Positions 36,462 to 44,806 of a stretch of 64,000 nt of DNA are shown one piece after another. The first letter of the stretch is position 1; each line of letters starts with the position of its first letter. Below the pieces are notes generated by a model that saw nothing but the letters and a program-made list of their open reading frames with translations, was not told the DNA's origin and searched no databases. Source of the DNA: Thiodiazotropha sp040507225 (GTDB lineage Bacteria > Pseudomonadota > Gammaproteobacteria > Chromatiales > Chromatiaceae); contig JBEVVG010000005.1 in assembly GCA_040507225.1 (NCBI GenBank), positions 62,001 through 126,000 of the forward strand, written 5' to 3'. The position numbers and the translations under genes were made by a program.

Positions 36462-36606
36462 GATGCGTATCCTCCACTAGGTCAGATCGTGGGCGGGTTC
36501 GGAACCAGGCGTCACCCACGCGGGTATGCGCCCGAAGTTCTAACCTGCCAAAGGCCGACTGTGCCCGTCCCGGGTCTCGACGGCCGCTTTGTGTTTTCCA
36601 TCCCTG

Positions 36607-38772
36607 TTACTGGAATTCGTAGCGCAGGGCGACGAAGCCCAGGTAAGTGGTGTTGTCCTGTGGCGCCGTACCCAGAGAGAGCAGGGTCGGCAGGGTGTTC
36701 ACTGTACCGTCCTTGGTCCAGTCGGTTTCGGCGAAACGTTCGTAGCGGTACTCCGCGCGCAGAGAGAGTTGTTCGCTGATGCGGTAGCTGCCGTGCAGGT
36801 TGAATGCGCTGAGCCGAGATTTCAGGTCCGGCAGCGAGGGTGCGTTGTCGAAGCCGATTTCACCGCTGAATTCGGAGTAGGTGTAATCGGCGCCCAGCTC
36901 GAGCTTGTCCGGTATGGCGGTCCAGTCCAGACCGATGCCGACGGTGTCGGTGCGGTTTTGCGACGAAGCGACCCAGAGGTTTTCGGGAGCGGTGTAGAAA
37001 AGCTTCTCACTGCCCTTCTGATCGGAGCTGAGTTCGTCGTAGGTGTAGTAAGTCGATGCGGACAGGTTCTCGTCAAAGGTGTAGGAGAGACTGAGTGTCG
37101 AGACCAGGCCCTTGGCCTCCTGCAGACCCAGGTAACTGTGATCGTAATCATCCTTGACGAAGTCCAGGTCGAGCCCCAGGCTGAGTGTCTCGTAGGGGGT
37201 CATTGACAGCATCATGCCGAACGAATCCCGCTGCCGATCGGTCATGGTGAGGACCCGCATCAGGGGATTGTCGTAGTAGTTCGGGTTGGGGTTGTCGAGC
37301 AGTGGGTCGATCTGCGACAGGGGCACATAGGACGAGACGTCCCGGTCCGAGTAGGAATACTTCAGGGTGGTTTCGAGCCGATCCAGGGGCTGCAGTTTCA
37401 GCTGGGTCCAGAGGGTCTTGTCCTGGGTTTCCTCGGCCTGCACATAGGTGCGTTCCATGCGGTCCAGGTCGTAGCCGCCGGACAGGGTAATGCGATAGGG
37501 AAAGCGGTAGGCCGCCTTCAGGCGGGACAGCTCCTGGGTGTAGCTGTAGGGACGGTTCCGCCGTTGTCCCCCGGAGGCGGAATCGGTCACCACATAGTCG
37601 TAGACATGGACACTCGAACGGTTGTCCCGGTCGCTGTATGTGTGGCTGGCGTCGATACGCAGACGCGGCAGGGGGCGGGCATTGAGTTCGACAGACGCCA
37701 GGGTGGTGTCGACCTTGCCGTCCAGACTGTTCGCCGGCAGCGCCGAGGTCGCGATCGAGGGATTAATGGTGTAGGGCAGGTAGTCCAGGTCCTGGGTCAT
37801 GCGGCCACGCGCCAGGCGCGCACTCACCCGGGTGGTCGGGGTCAGCTGGTAGGCGAACAGCCCGCTGAGCTGGTGAAACTCGTTGTCCGGCGCTTCGGCC
37901 ATCTGCCCATAGGCGGTGTTGCTGGTGGCCTCCTGGTAGGGGTTGCGCCAGACGATGGCGTCCTGGTCGTTGTTGAAGAAGGAACCCGAATAACCGATCT
38001 CTGCCTGGAACCGCTCTCCGGTGTATCCCAGGTTGATCCCGAGTTCATCAGTCTCGTATTCAAAAGCGACCGGCAGGTATACCGTCTGGTTGAAACCGAA
38101 AGTCGCGCCCAGATCCTTGGTGCCGTCTTTCTTCTCATGCCGGGCAAACCCGGATACCTCCCACCGTTTCGCCGGTAACAGGCTGAAACGTGCGCTGGTG
38201 CGGTCCCGCTGGGTCTTCAGCGGGATACGCCGCAGGTCGGTGGTCAGGTTGGGCATGTCGGTAGTGGTCGGACCGGAAACCCAGTTGGCCGGCAACTCGT
38301 AGCGTCCGTCGTTGCGATCCAGGTAGGGTGAGTAGGCGCTGCGTTCGCGGAAGTTGGGAATCTCGTGGTATTCGATGCCGATCGAATAGCGGCCCTGGCG
38401 ACCACCCTCGAGTTCGATGCGGCGGGACTCCAGGCCGAGATCCTGCGCGGCACCTTCGGCATATTCACTGTTTTCACCCCGATAGCGGAACTCGCCGCCG
38501 GCGTTGAACAACACCCCCTCCTCTTCGGTGCCGGTGTAGCGTCCGAAGCGATAGTCGTCGTTGTTCTGGTAACCCGTGCCACCTTCCACCCAGCCTGAGG
38601 TGCCGGTCTCGTCGGGACAAAATCGACAGGCGGGGGGCTCTGGGTCCGAGTTATCCTCGGCGCGAACAGGCGCCGCGATCATCAGGGATGTAAGCAGCAG
38701 CCCCGCCGGCAGCAGCGGGCCGCGAGCCCTGCGCTGCCCGGTCCTGGATGAGTATTTGAATCTTGTGTGCAT
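36607..38772 (-). CDS. mtrB: MtrB/PioB-family decaheme-associated outer-membrane beta-barrel
   Basis: The 721-residue protein has a signal peptide (about 1-38). The mature N terminus contains CRFC (about 49-52), the CxxC motif seen in MtrB proteins. The rest is rich in alternating aromatic/polar strands (for example RYSIGIEYHEIPNF, LSLSYTFDENLSAS) and ends in YEFQ with a terminal aromatic-type strand, as expected for a beta-barrel of about 26 strands. MtrB sheathes the MtrA cytochrome through the outer membrane. It starts 33 nt after the MtrA-type gene and is followed by a second surface cytochrome gene, so it belongs to one conduit operon. Confidence 0.92.
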   Translation of the reverse strand: MHTRFKYSSRTGQRRARGPLLPAGLLLTSLMIAAPVRAEDNSDPEPPACRFCPDETGTSGWVEGGTGYQNNDDYRFGRYTGTEEEGVLFNAGGEFRYRGENSEYAEGAAQDLGLESRRIELEGGRQGRYSIGIEYHEIPNFRERSAYSPYLDRNDGRYELPANWVSGPTTTDMPNLTTDLRRIPLKTQRDRTSARFSLLPAKRWEVSGFARHEKKDGTKDLGATFGFNQTVYLPVAFEYETDELGINLGYTGERFQAEIGYSGSFFNNDQDAIVWRNPYQEATSNTAYGQMAEAPDNEFHQLSGLFAYQLTPTTRVSARLARGRMTQDLDYLPYTINPSIATSALPANSLDGKVDTTLASVELNARPLPRLRIDASHTYSDRDNRSSVHVYDYVVTDSASGGQRRNRPYSYTQELSRLKAAYRFPYRITLSGGYDLDRMERTYVQAEETQDKTLWTQLKLQPLDRLETTLKYSYSDRDVSSYVPLSQIDPLLDNPNPNYYDNPLMRVLTMTDRQRDSFGMMLSMTPYETLSLGLDLDFVKDDYDHSYLGLQEAKGLVSTLSLSYTFDENLSASTYYTYDELSSDQKGSEKLFYTAPENLWVASSQNRTDTVGIGLDWTAIPDKLELGADYTYSEFSGEIGFDNAPSLPDLKSRLSAFNLHGSYRISEQLSLRAEYRYERFAETDWTKDGTVNTLPTLLSLGTAPQDNTTYLGFVALRYEFQ

Positions 38773-38805
38773 CTTATGCCGTTCCCCTGATATTCCGTGT
38801 TTCGT

Positions 38806-39804
38806 TCATCGCAAGGGCGAAACGCCGGAAGGATGGTTGGTGCCATGCATCTGGGAGTGGCAGTTCAGGCAGCCTTTGACGCTGAGGAACTGGGAGGGAA
38901 TCCTCGAGCCGTTGTAGCTGACGCTGGGGTGACCTGCCGGGGCATGGCACTGCTGGCAGAGCTGGGGCGGGCGTTTCTTCAGCAACGCCTGGAAATTGGA
39001 GCCGTGACTGGCGTGGCAGAGGGTGCAGTCTTCCGCAGCGGGTTCGTGCTCCCAGAGAAACGGGCCGCGTTTCTCCGCGTGACAGGCGGTGCATTTTTCG
39101 CGCATCGTGGCGGCGATCTTCAGGCCGCTGCCATCCTCACCATGCACGTTGTGACACTCGCTGCAGGTCATCTGACCCTCCCGTACCGGGTGGTGTGAGG
39201 CCTGGAAAAACTTTGCCTTCTGATTGGCGTGACAGTCGAAGCAGACCTGCGACTGATCGGCGTGCTGCAACACCGGATCGCGCGCCACATGGATCCGGTG
39301 GCAGTCGGCGCAGGCGACCTCGTTGAACTCGTGGGTAGAGCCCTGCCATTCGATCCGCTGGTGGTTCTGGTGACAGGTAAGGCAACGGTCGTTCTGATCC
39401 TTCACCGGCGTCCAGGCCTTGCGCCCGAAGTTGAGGATGGGCGGTTTGACTTCGCCCTCCCTGGTGTCGACCTGATGTTCACCCCCCGGCCCATGACAGG
39501 TTTCGCACTGTTCATTGGCGAACGGGGTGCGCGGGTCGGCGGCTACTGCATGACGGGTCTTGAACAATGGCATCACCGGATACTCGTTGTCCTCGTCGTG
39601 ACATTTCAGGCAGGTGTCGGCACCTTTCTTGGAGGGTTGCGCGGACAGCACACGCTCAACGGTCTGTTGCGCCTCCTCCAGGGTCATGCGCGGATGCCCC
39701 GTCATGGATGCATCGTCCGCGGCCTCGAGCAAAGGAGAAATCGACAACAGGAGCAGGAACAGGGTCAGCAACCCGCTCAGCCGTATCGGATGTAGATCGA
39801 GCAT
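38806..39804 (-). CDS. mtrA: DmsE/MtrA-family periplasmic decaheme c-type cytochrome
   Basis: The protein is 332 residues from the ATG at 39804, chosen for AGGA upstream and for the signal peptide (LSGLLTLFLLLLSISPLLEA). Ten CxxCH motifs are spaced along the mature chain: CLKCH, CETCH, CLTCH, CADCH, CFDCH, CSECH, CTACH, CTLCH, CQQCH, CLNCH. That number and the size match MtrA/DmsE/PioA, the heme wire that passes inside MtrB. It lies 50 nt after the first surface decaheme gene and 33 nt before mtrB. The frame is open further upstream, but that part overlaps the previous gene and lacks a signal. Confidence 0.94.
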   Translation of the reverse strand: MLDLHPIRLSGLLTLFLLLLSISPLLEAADDASMTGHPRMTLEEAQQTVERVLSAQPSKKGADTCLKCHDEDNEYPVMPLFKTRHAVAADPRTPFANEQCETCHGPGGEHQVDTREGEVKPPILNFGRKAWTPVKDQNDRCLTCHQNHQRIEWQGSTHEFNEVACADCHRIHVARDPVLQHADQSQVCFDCHANQKAKFFQASHHPVREGQMTCSECHNVHGEDGSGLKIAATMREKCTACHAEKRGPFLWEHEPAAEDCTLCHASHGSNFQALLKKRPPQLCQQCHAPAGHPSVSYNGSRIPSQFLSVKGCLNCHSQMHGTNHPSGVSPLR

Positions 39805-39854
39805 ACTCAGCTTCCTGTTGTCGTTTTCACTGCCATGCAGGGACTGCAACGCGC

Positions 39855-42317
39855 TCAAGGCACGTGATGCACCGACTTGACGTCCACCGCCCCGCTGACG
39901 CCGTGGCATTCGTCACAGCGTTCGAACACCCGGCCATCGAGCAGCACATCCTGCTGGTTCATGTCGAAGGCCGCATCGCCGATGCTGACCATGTGTTCAC
40001 GCGCCGCTGCGCTATCGTGACAGCCCGCGCAGCTCGCGGCCTTGGGTGAAATCACCGGCAACAGCAGGGGATCCACCAGACTGTCCGCATTCGTTACCAG
40101 ACTCAGCAGATCCGCATTCGGGTTGCCGGCACCGGTCTGAGGATCGAACGTCGTGGTGTTGCTGCTGAGCACACTGCTGCCGAGCAGTCCGCTGTCACTG
40201 CGATAGGAATCCCCCTCATGACAGGTGGAGCAGTCCGAAATTATGCCCGGGTAAGCCACCTCCAGGCTGTAATCCTCCACTTCGCCGGGGGGGTTGCCGT
40301 GGGTATAGGGTGAGGAACGAAAACTGCCGGCGTGGATGCCGTGAATCATGGTTTTGAACTGGTAGGACTGGTTGAAGGTGCGCCCGTCAAAGGGACTGGT
40401 CATCGGGAATAGCGGCAATGCATCCCCGTTGGGATCGGTCATCAGGGTGGTCGAAGCCCGGTTCGGGTTGTGGCAGATGGGGCAGGCCTCAACGGTGTTG
40501 CGCGCACCCCGGTGGAAGGCGTTGGCCAGAGTATTGGAACCCGAGGCGGTACCGAGCATGCCATGACAGGCGTTGCACTTCTCGGTGGACACCACCTGGC
40601 GTCTGGGTATCAGGCCGCCATCGATGGCAAAGTCCTGATAGGTATTGAGCACCGGTATGTTGACCCGGGTCAGAGGATCGATGGCCCCGGTGGCCACATT
40701 CAATACCTGGGGTTCCGTAACCTGGCCGATGCTCACCACCCGGGCGGTGCCATGAGCCTGTTCCGCCGAGTTGTCCGGCAGTGCCGGTAACGTCAGCGTG
40801 TAGTGATGGGTGCCATCATCGACGCCGTTCACCGCCCGGTCATTAACCGTGTTGGTGTAGTCCGCCACCGCGTTGGAGGCGCCGATCAGGTTCAGCGAGG
40901 CGACATACAGGCGCAGGTTGTAGAAGGTGTTGTCGCTATCGCACTCGCCGTCGCAATCGGAGGTCAGGTCATAGGCGCTGCCGTCATTGGGGTTGGTGAG
41001 TGAATAACGCACCGTGACCTGGCGGCTGGCGGCATCGTAGTTCAGGGTCTCGATGTTGAACTGGTAGTTGGCCGAGTGTGCTTCGAGCTGATTGAAGTGC
41101 ACGGTTTCGACACTGGCGATGGACGAAGCGCCGGCATGACATACGGAACAGGCCGAATTGTCCGGCGTATTGTCCTCCATGACGAAGTCGAAGCCCTGAT
41201 GGTCGTTGAAGTCCACATCGTCATGACAGGCGCCGCAGGCCTGCTGGGTGGGTTTGCTCTCCCAGTTGTCCCCCTGGGGGGTCAGCAGGTTGCCCTCGTT
41301 GTCCCGCCTGGCGCCGTCGTGGCATTTCGTGCAATTGCGCAGGTCCTGGGGAAAACCCACCTCGGAATAGTCGGTGAGCGCACCGTTGAATCCCCCCAGA
41401 ATGTACGGCGTGGAGAGGGCGCGGCCCTTGTGTATCTTGTGAATCATCACCTTGAAATCGAGCACCTCGCCGGTTTCCGCCTCGGTGGTGCCCGTGTTAT
41501 GGCAGAGCACGCAGTACTGGGGATCGATGCGTCCGCCGCCGTGCATCGCCAGCTGGTTGTGGCACTCGTTGCAGGCGCTGCGGTCGACCACGATGCGGGT
41601 GTCTTCGGCCGCCACGGGCAGCGACTGATTCTCGGCATCGAAGCTGAAGTCGTAATAGGGGTTGAGGGCCACGATGGTGGTGCGATTGGCGTCGCGGATC
41701 TGCAGTTGGATGGCGATCCGGTGGGTCGCGGAGGGATCCCAGATCAGGGTGTCGGTGCCGGGCAGCGTCGCGGTGGTGATGTCCGTGGAGAAGGTGTAGG
41801 TGTAGTAGCCTTCATCGCTGTGATAGACCAGGCTGGCCGGGGTTTCGGTGGTCGCCTGCCAGGCGCCCTCGGGGGTTGCGGTGCCGGTGCGTTGGCGGTA
41901 GATGTAACTGACCCACTGATCCGCTTCCCCGGAACCCTCAAGGCCGTAATTGCCTGGTGTGCCCGGCACCAGTTTGGCCAGGGCGATACGCACTTCACTG
42001 GTGCTCAGATCGCTGACCGGCTGGCCATCGGTGGTGACGATGCGGAAGTTCACCACCGGCGGGGAGCTGACCGTGACCGGATTGACGCCCGACGGCAGGT
42101 CGGTGAAGGGATCGGAGGCTTGTTCGAGGGCCAGAGTGGCGTCCCCGGTGATGATGTCTCTCAGGGTGACGCTCGAGGTTGTCGAGCCATCTCCCGCGCT
42201 ACCACCATCGCCGATCACCTGGCCACCATCGTCGCCACCACCGCAGCCAGTCAGTGTGGTGGCCAGTATCAGGAGCACAGCGAGGCACATACCGTATGGG
42301 CGACGGGCTGGGAACAT
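39855..42317 (-). CDS. OmcA/MtrC-family outer-surface decaheme c-type cytochrome (first copy)
   Basis: The protein is 820 residues from the ATG at 42317, preferred because GGGGGAG lies just upstream; in-frame ATGs up to 42353 also exist. The signal ends in the lipobox LTGC followed by a Gly/Asp linker, so it is a lipoprotein. Ten heme motifs occur as five plus five: CNECH, CVLCH, CTKCH, CGACH, CSVCH, then CNACH, CPICH, CSTCH, CAGCH, CDECH. Each pentaheme group follows a beta-sandwich, as in MtrC/OmcA. It is the first gene of the operon, followed by mtrA-, mtrB- and a second mtrC-type gene. It should accept or donate electrons at the outer surface. Confidence 0.93.
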   Translation of the reverse strand: MFPARRPYGMCLAVLLILATTLTGCGGGDDGGQVIGDGGSAGDGSTTSSVTLRDIITGDATLALEQASDPFTDLPSGVNPVTVSSPPVVNFRIVTTDGQPVSDLSTSEVRIALAKLVPGTPGNYGLEGSGEADQWVSYIYRQRTGTATPEGAWQATTETPASLVYHSDEGYYTYTFSTDITTATLPGTDTLIWDPSATHRIAIQLQIRDANRTTIVALNPYYDFSFDAENQSLPVAAEDTRIVVDRSACNECHNQLAMHGGGRIDPQYCVLCHNTGTTEAETGEVLDFKVMIHKIHKGRALSTPYILGGFNGALTDYSEVGFPQDLRNCTKCHDGARRDNEGNLLTPQGDNWESKPTQQACGACHDDVDFNDHQGFDFVMEDNTPDNSACSVCHAGASSIASVETVHFNQLEAHSANYQFNIETLNYDAASRQVTVRYSLTNPNDGSAYDLTSDCDGECDSDNTFYNLRLYVASLNLIGASNAVADYTNTVNDRAVNGVDDGTHHYTLTLPALPDNSAEQAHGTARVVSIGQVTEPQVLNVATGAIDPLTRVNIPVLNTYQDFAIDGGLIPRRQVVSTEKCNACHGMLGTASGSNTLANAFHRGARNTVEACPICHNPNRASTTLMTDPNGDALPLFPMTSPFDGRTFNQSYQFKTMIHGIHAGSFRSSPYTHGNPPGEVEDYSLEVAYPGIISDCSTCHEGDSYRSDSGLLGSSVLSSNTTTFDPQTGAGNPNADLLSLVTNADSLVDPLLLPVISPKAASCAGCHDSAAAREHMVSIGDAAFDMNQQDVLLDGRVFERCDECHGVSGAVDVKSVHHVP

Positions 42318-42923
42318 AGGAACTCCCCCACGCATTGCAAGGCGCTCTGCCATGCGTTTTTATATTTGATTAATGATTCCGGTGTACCGATAAACCTGAA
42401 CGGCTAGGTCACACAAAAGGGGCGGATCCCTGTGTATTCGATCATCTGCTTCTCCATGACTCGTGTGGCAGGAGAAACACTGTTTCGAATCGGGTTAAAT
42501 AAAAAGATAATCCCTGTCTATGAATTGTCCAGCCTTCCTTTTGATAAGAGAAAACCGCATAAAAATTTATATATGAGGGAATTCCCGTAAGCGCATGGAT
42601 GTTAATCCGGGTGCGGTGTATGAAGTTTCTCTGTTTATTAATCGAAACTTAAGAAAAGCCGTGATGAATCGGATTGGTCGCTTGCTTTGCGATAAAAAAC
42701 TTTAATGGAACCTACTTCAATAAGTTTGGCATGGCCTGGGTATGGATCTGCCAACACGTCTCCTGAAACCGGTGATCGTGTTCACCTCGGCAGATTCATG
42801 CTGGGTGACTGGTGGAACAATCACCACATCATGAAGCCGAATACCCCATAGACTGCCCGATCATCCAGACACGAGTAAGGCACTATAGTTAAGCGGATAA
42901 CAATCAAGATATGGAGATTGCCA
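42318..42923. promoter_or_regulatory. Divergent regulatory region between the decaheme operon and the MACPF-like lipoprotein gene
   Basis: These 606 bp hold the promoters of two divergent units. The middle (about 42490-42720) is markedly AT-rich compared with the flanks. A perfect 10-bp palindrome GGGAATTCCC lies at 42577-42586. I looked for FNR-like (TTGAT-N4-ATCAA) and sigma-54-like (-24/-12) sequences and found none that I trust. A TATAAA about 45 nt upstream of the first cytochrome start has no matching -35. No small gene is evident. Confidence 0.4.
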
Positions 42924-44804
42924 ATGATCCCTCTCCGTTTGCCACTGACCCTGCACGTGCCTGTCGCCCTGTGCTCCTTCCTGCTCGCCGCCTGTTCCCC
43001 CCAGCCGGGAAGCTCCAATCTCAGTGGTAAGCAAGAGCGGGACGACGGGGCGAACCCGCCATTGACCCGAGCCGATGCGGTGTCCGCGATCGAAATCGTC
43101 GACAGTCCCGCGACAGGCGTGGCCCTGGGCTGGGGGTGGAACCGGGGGGATTCCGAACCGGTACCCACGATCTGTGTCGAGTTCGTACCGGGCGAGGAAC
43201 CGGCCCAGACCCGTTACATGACGATGCAGGAGGTGTCCGACAACTACACCCTGATGAAAAGCCTGGGGGTGTCCGCGGAGGCCTCGGTCAAGGCGATCGG
43301 CTATGAAGCCAGCGGTAAGGCGGCGTTTGCCAAGTCCATGGATCTGAGCAGTGAGCGTTCCACCTTCGTACTCAATGCGGTGGTGCAGAACGGGGTCCGT
43401 TACACCGCCCCGGTACCGGACGATCCCATTCCGGCGGGTGAAGCCCAGGCTGCCGGGTACCAGCCTGCGGTGAATGAACGGGGCGGTTCCCGGGGTGCGG
43501 TACGTCTCACCCCCGAGGCCCTGGCGTTGGCGAAAAAACGCGATGGGCTGGAGGCCTTCAAACACCGTTGCGGATCCGCGTTTGTCTCGGCGATTTACGG
43601 CGGCGCCAAGCTGACGGCGGCACTGAGCTTTGTCACGGAGAGCCTGGAGCAGAAAGAGACCCTGAGCGCGGATCTCAGTGGCGGTGGTTGGGGGGCGCGC
43701 TTCGAATCCAAGTTGAGCGAGAGCAAAACCTCAGGCAGCCGTTCCGAACGCATGGACCTGTCTCTGTTCATGACCGGTGGCAAGGGCGACACCATCCCCG
43801 CGACCCAGCAGGATCTGACCGACAAACTGCAGACCATCTCCCTGGACGCCTATGTGGCGCCCAAGGACTTTCAGATCGCCATCACCCCCTATGAAGTGCT
43901 ATCCAACTGGCCGGGCAAGATTCTGCCGGACAAGCAGACGGAGTTCGACGAACTGGCCAGTTACTGGGGCAGCTACAATACCCTCTATGACGAAATCCAG
44001 CAGGCCCTGGACAATCCCCAGGACTATGTGGCGGTGAGTCGTGATGCGGACGGTTGCCTGGTGGTGCCCAGTTGCTCGGTTCAGCGCGAGGCCCTCACGG
44101 CCTCGCAACAGACCCTCAAGCTGATGACCGAGAATCGGGTTGAAATCCCGGGTTGGGAACCGATCTTCAAGCAGATCGAAAAACCCATGGTCGAGGCCCG
44201 GGACAAGGCGAAGGCGGCTCTGGCCCAGTGTGAGAAGGACAACAGTCTGGCTTCTACGGTTTCCGCCGATGACCCGATGCGGGCACTGAAACGGGCCCAG
44301 GACGAGGTTCTGGTCAAGTTGCGCAGGATGCAGGAGGAGGCCCGCATCTGCACTGATCGCAGCGATGTGTGCGATTTCACTCCGGACAACTACCGCAGTC
44401 CCTATGCCTTCCGGATCCAGCTGCCGATGTCTGCCAAGGCATCCCTGACCCGTCTCGATGAGTTGACCGATCTGCATGTGGGACGTACCGCCAAACAGCG
44501 CTGTTCGATCTCATCCTCAGATCCGGGATGCCTGACCAACCGGCAGATCGATCAGTGGGGTGAAAAACTCGGTTTCATCCCGCTCACCCGAAAGGCGGAT
44601 CCGGAGCGGTTTAAGCTCTTCCAGACCCGTCTGGAGGCGTTGGATAAGCTGAGTGCCATGGAGAAAGCTTCAACAAAACCCGGCTGTGTCCCACAGCCCT
44701 ACATCTATGAGGAGGGTCGCGATGACGTGATCTGGTACAACCCGGCATATCAGCAACCGTCCACAACCCAGTCCGGGAATGGCAAACCCAAAGGCGCGTC
44801 CTGA
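42924..44804 (+). CDS. Lipoprotein with MACPF (MAC/perforin)-like features
   Basis: The protein is 626 residues from the ATG at 42924 (GGAG 7 nt upstream), with a signal ending in the lipobox LLAAC. The segment FKHRCGSAFVSAIYGG (residues about 213-228) resembles the MACPF signature (F/Y-G-T/S-H-F/Y-x5-6-G-G) but has Ala in place of His. It is followed by alternating Ser/Thr/Lys/Glu-rich strands and a stretch (FMTGGKGDTIPATQ ... ITPYEVLSNW) like the central part of bacterial MACPF proteins. The C-terminal 260 residues contain Cys pairs and helices I do not recognise. MACPF proteins form pores or act in attachment. The following gene starts 2 nt after the stop. The fold call is tentative; the lipoprotein call is firm. 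Confidence 0.6.
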   Translation: MIPLRLPLTLHVPVALCSFLLAACSPQPGSSNLSGKQERDDGANPPLTRADAVSAIEIVDSPATGVALGWGWNRGDSEPVPTICVEFVPGEEPAQTRYMTMQEVSDNYTLMKSLGVSAEASVKAIGYEASGKAAFAKSMDLSSERSTFVLNAVVQNGVRYTAPVPDDPIPAGEAQAAGYQPAVNERGGSRGAVRLTPEALALAKKRDGLEAFKHRCGSAFVSAIYGGAKLTAALSFVTESLEQKETLSADLSGGGWGARFESKLSESKTSGSRSERMDLSLFMTGGKGDTIPATQQDLTDKLQTISLDAYVAPKDFQIAITPYEVLSNWPGKILPDKQTEFDELASYWGSYNTLYDEIQQALDNPQDYVAVSRDADGCLVVPSCSVQREALTASQQTLKLMTENRVEIPGWEPIFKQIEKPMVEARDKAKAALAQCEKDNSLASTVSADDPMRALKRAQDEVLVKLRRMQEEARICTDRSDVCDFTPDNYRSPYAFRIQLPMSAKASLTRLDELTDLHVGRTAKQRCSISSSDPGCLTNRQIDQWGEKLGFIPLTRKADPERFKLFQTRLEALDKLSAMEKASTKPGCVPQPYIYEEGRDDVIWYNPAYQQPSTTQSGNGKPKGAS

Positions 44805-44806
44805 CG

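Noticed and set aside
41076..42407. 443-codon plus-strand frame opposite the first decaheme cytochrome
   Set aside because: It is a complement of the heme-protein coding sequence; Gly/Val/His-rich composition is typical of antisense reading of GC-rich genes.
42318..42923. FNR or sigma-54 site for the decaheme operon
   Set aside because: I looked for both consensus forms and found only half-sites or wrong spacing; a redox-controlled promoter is expected but not shown.
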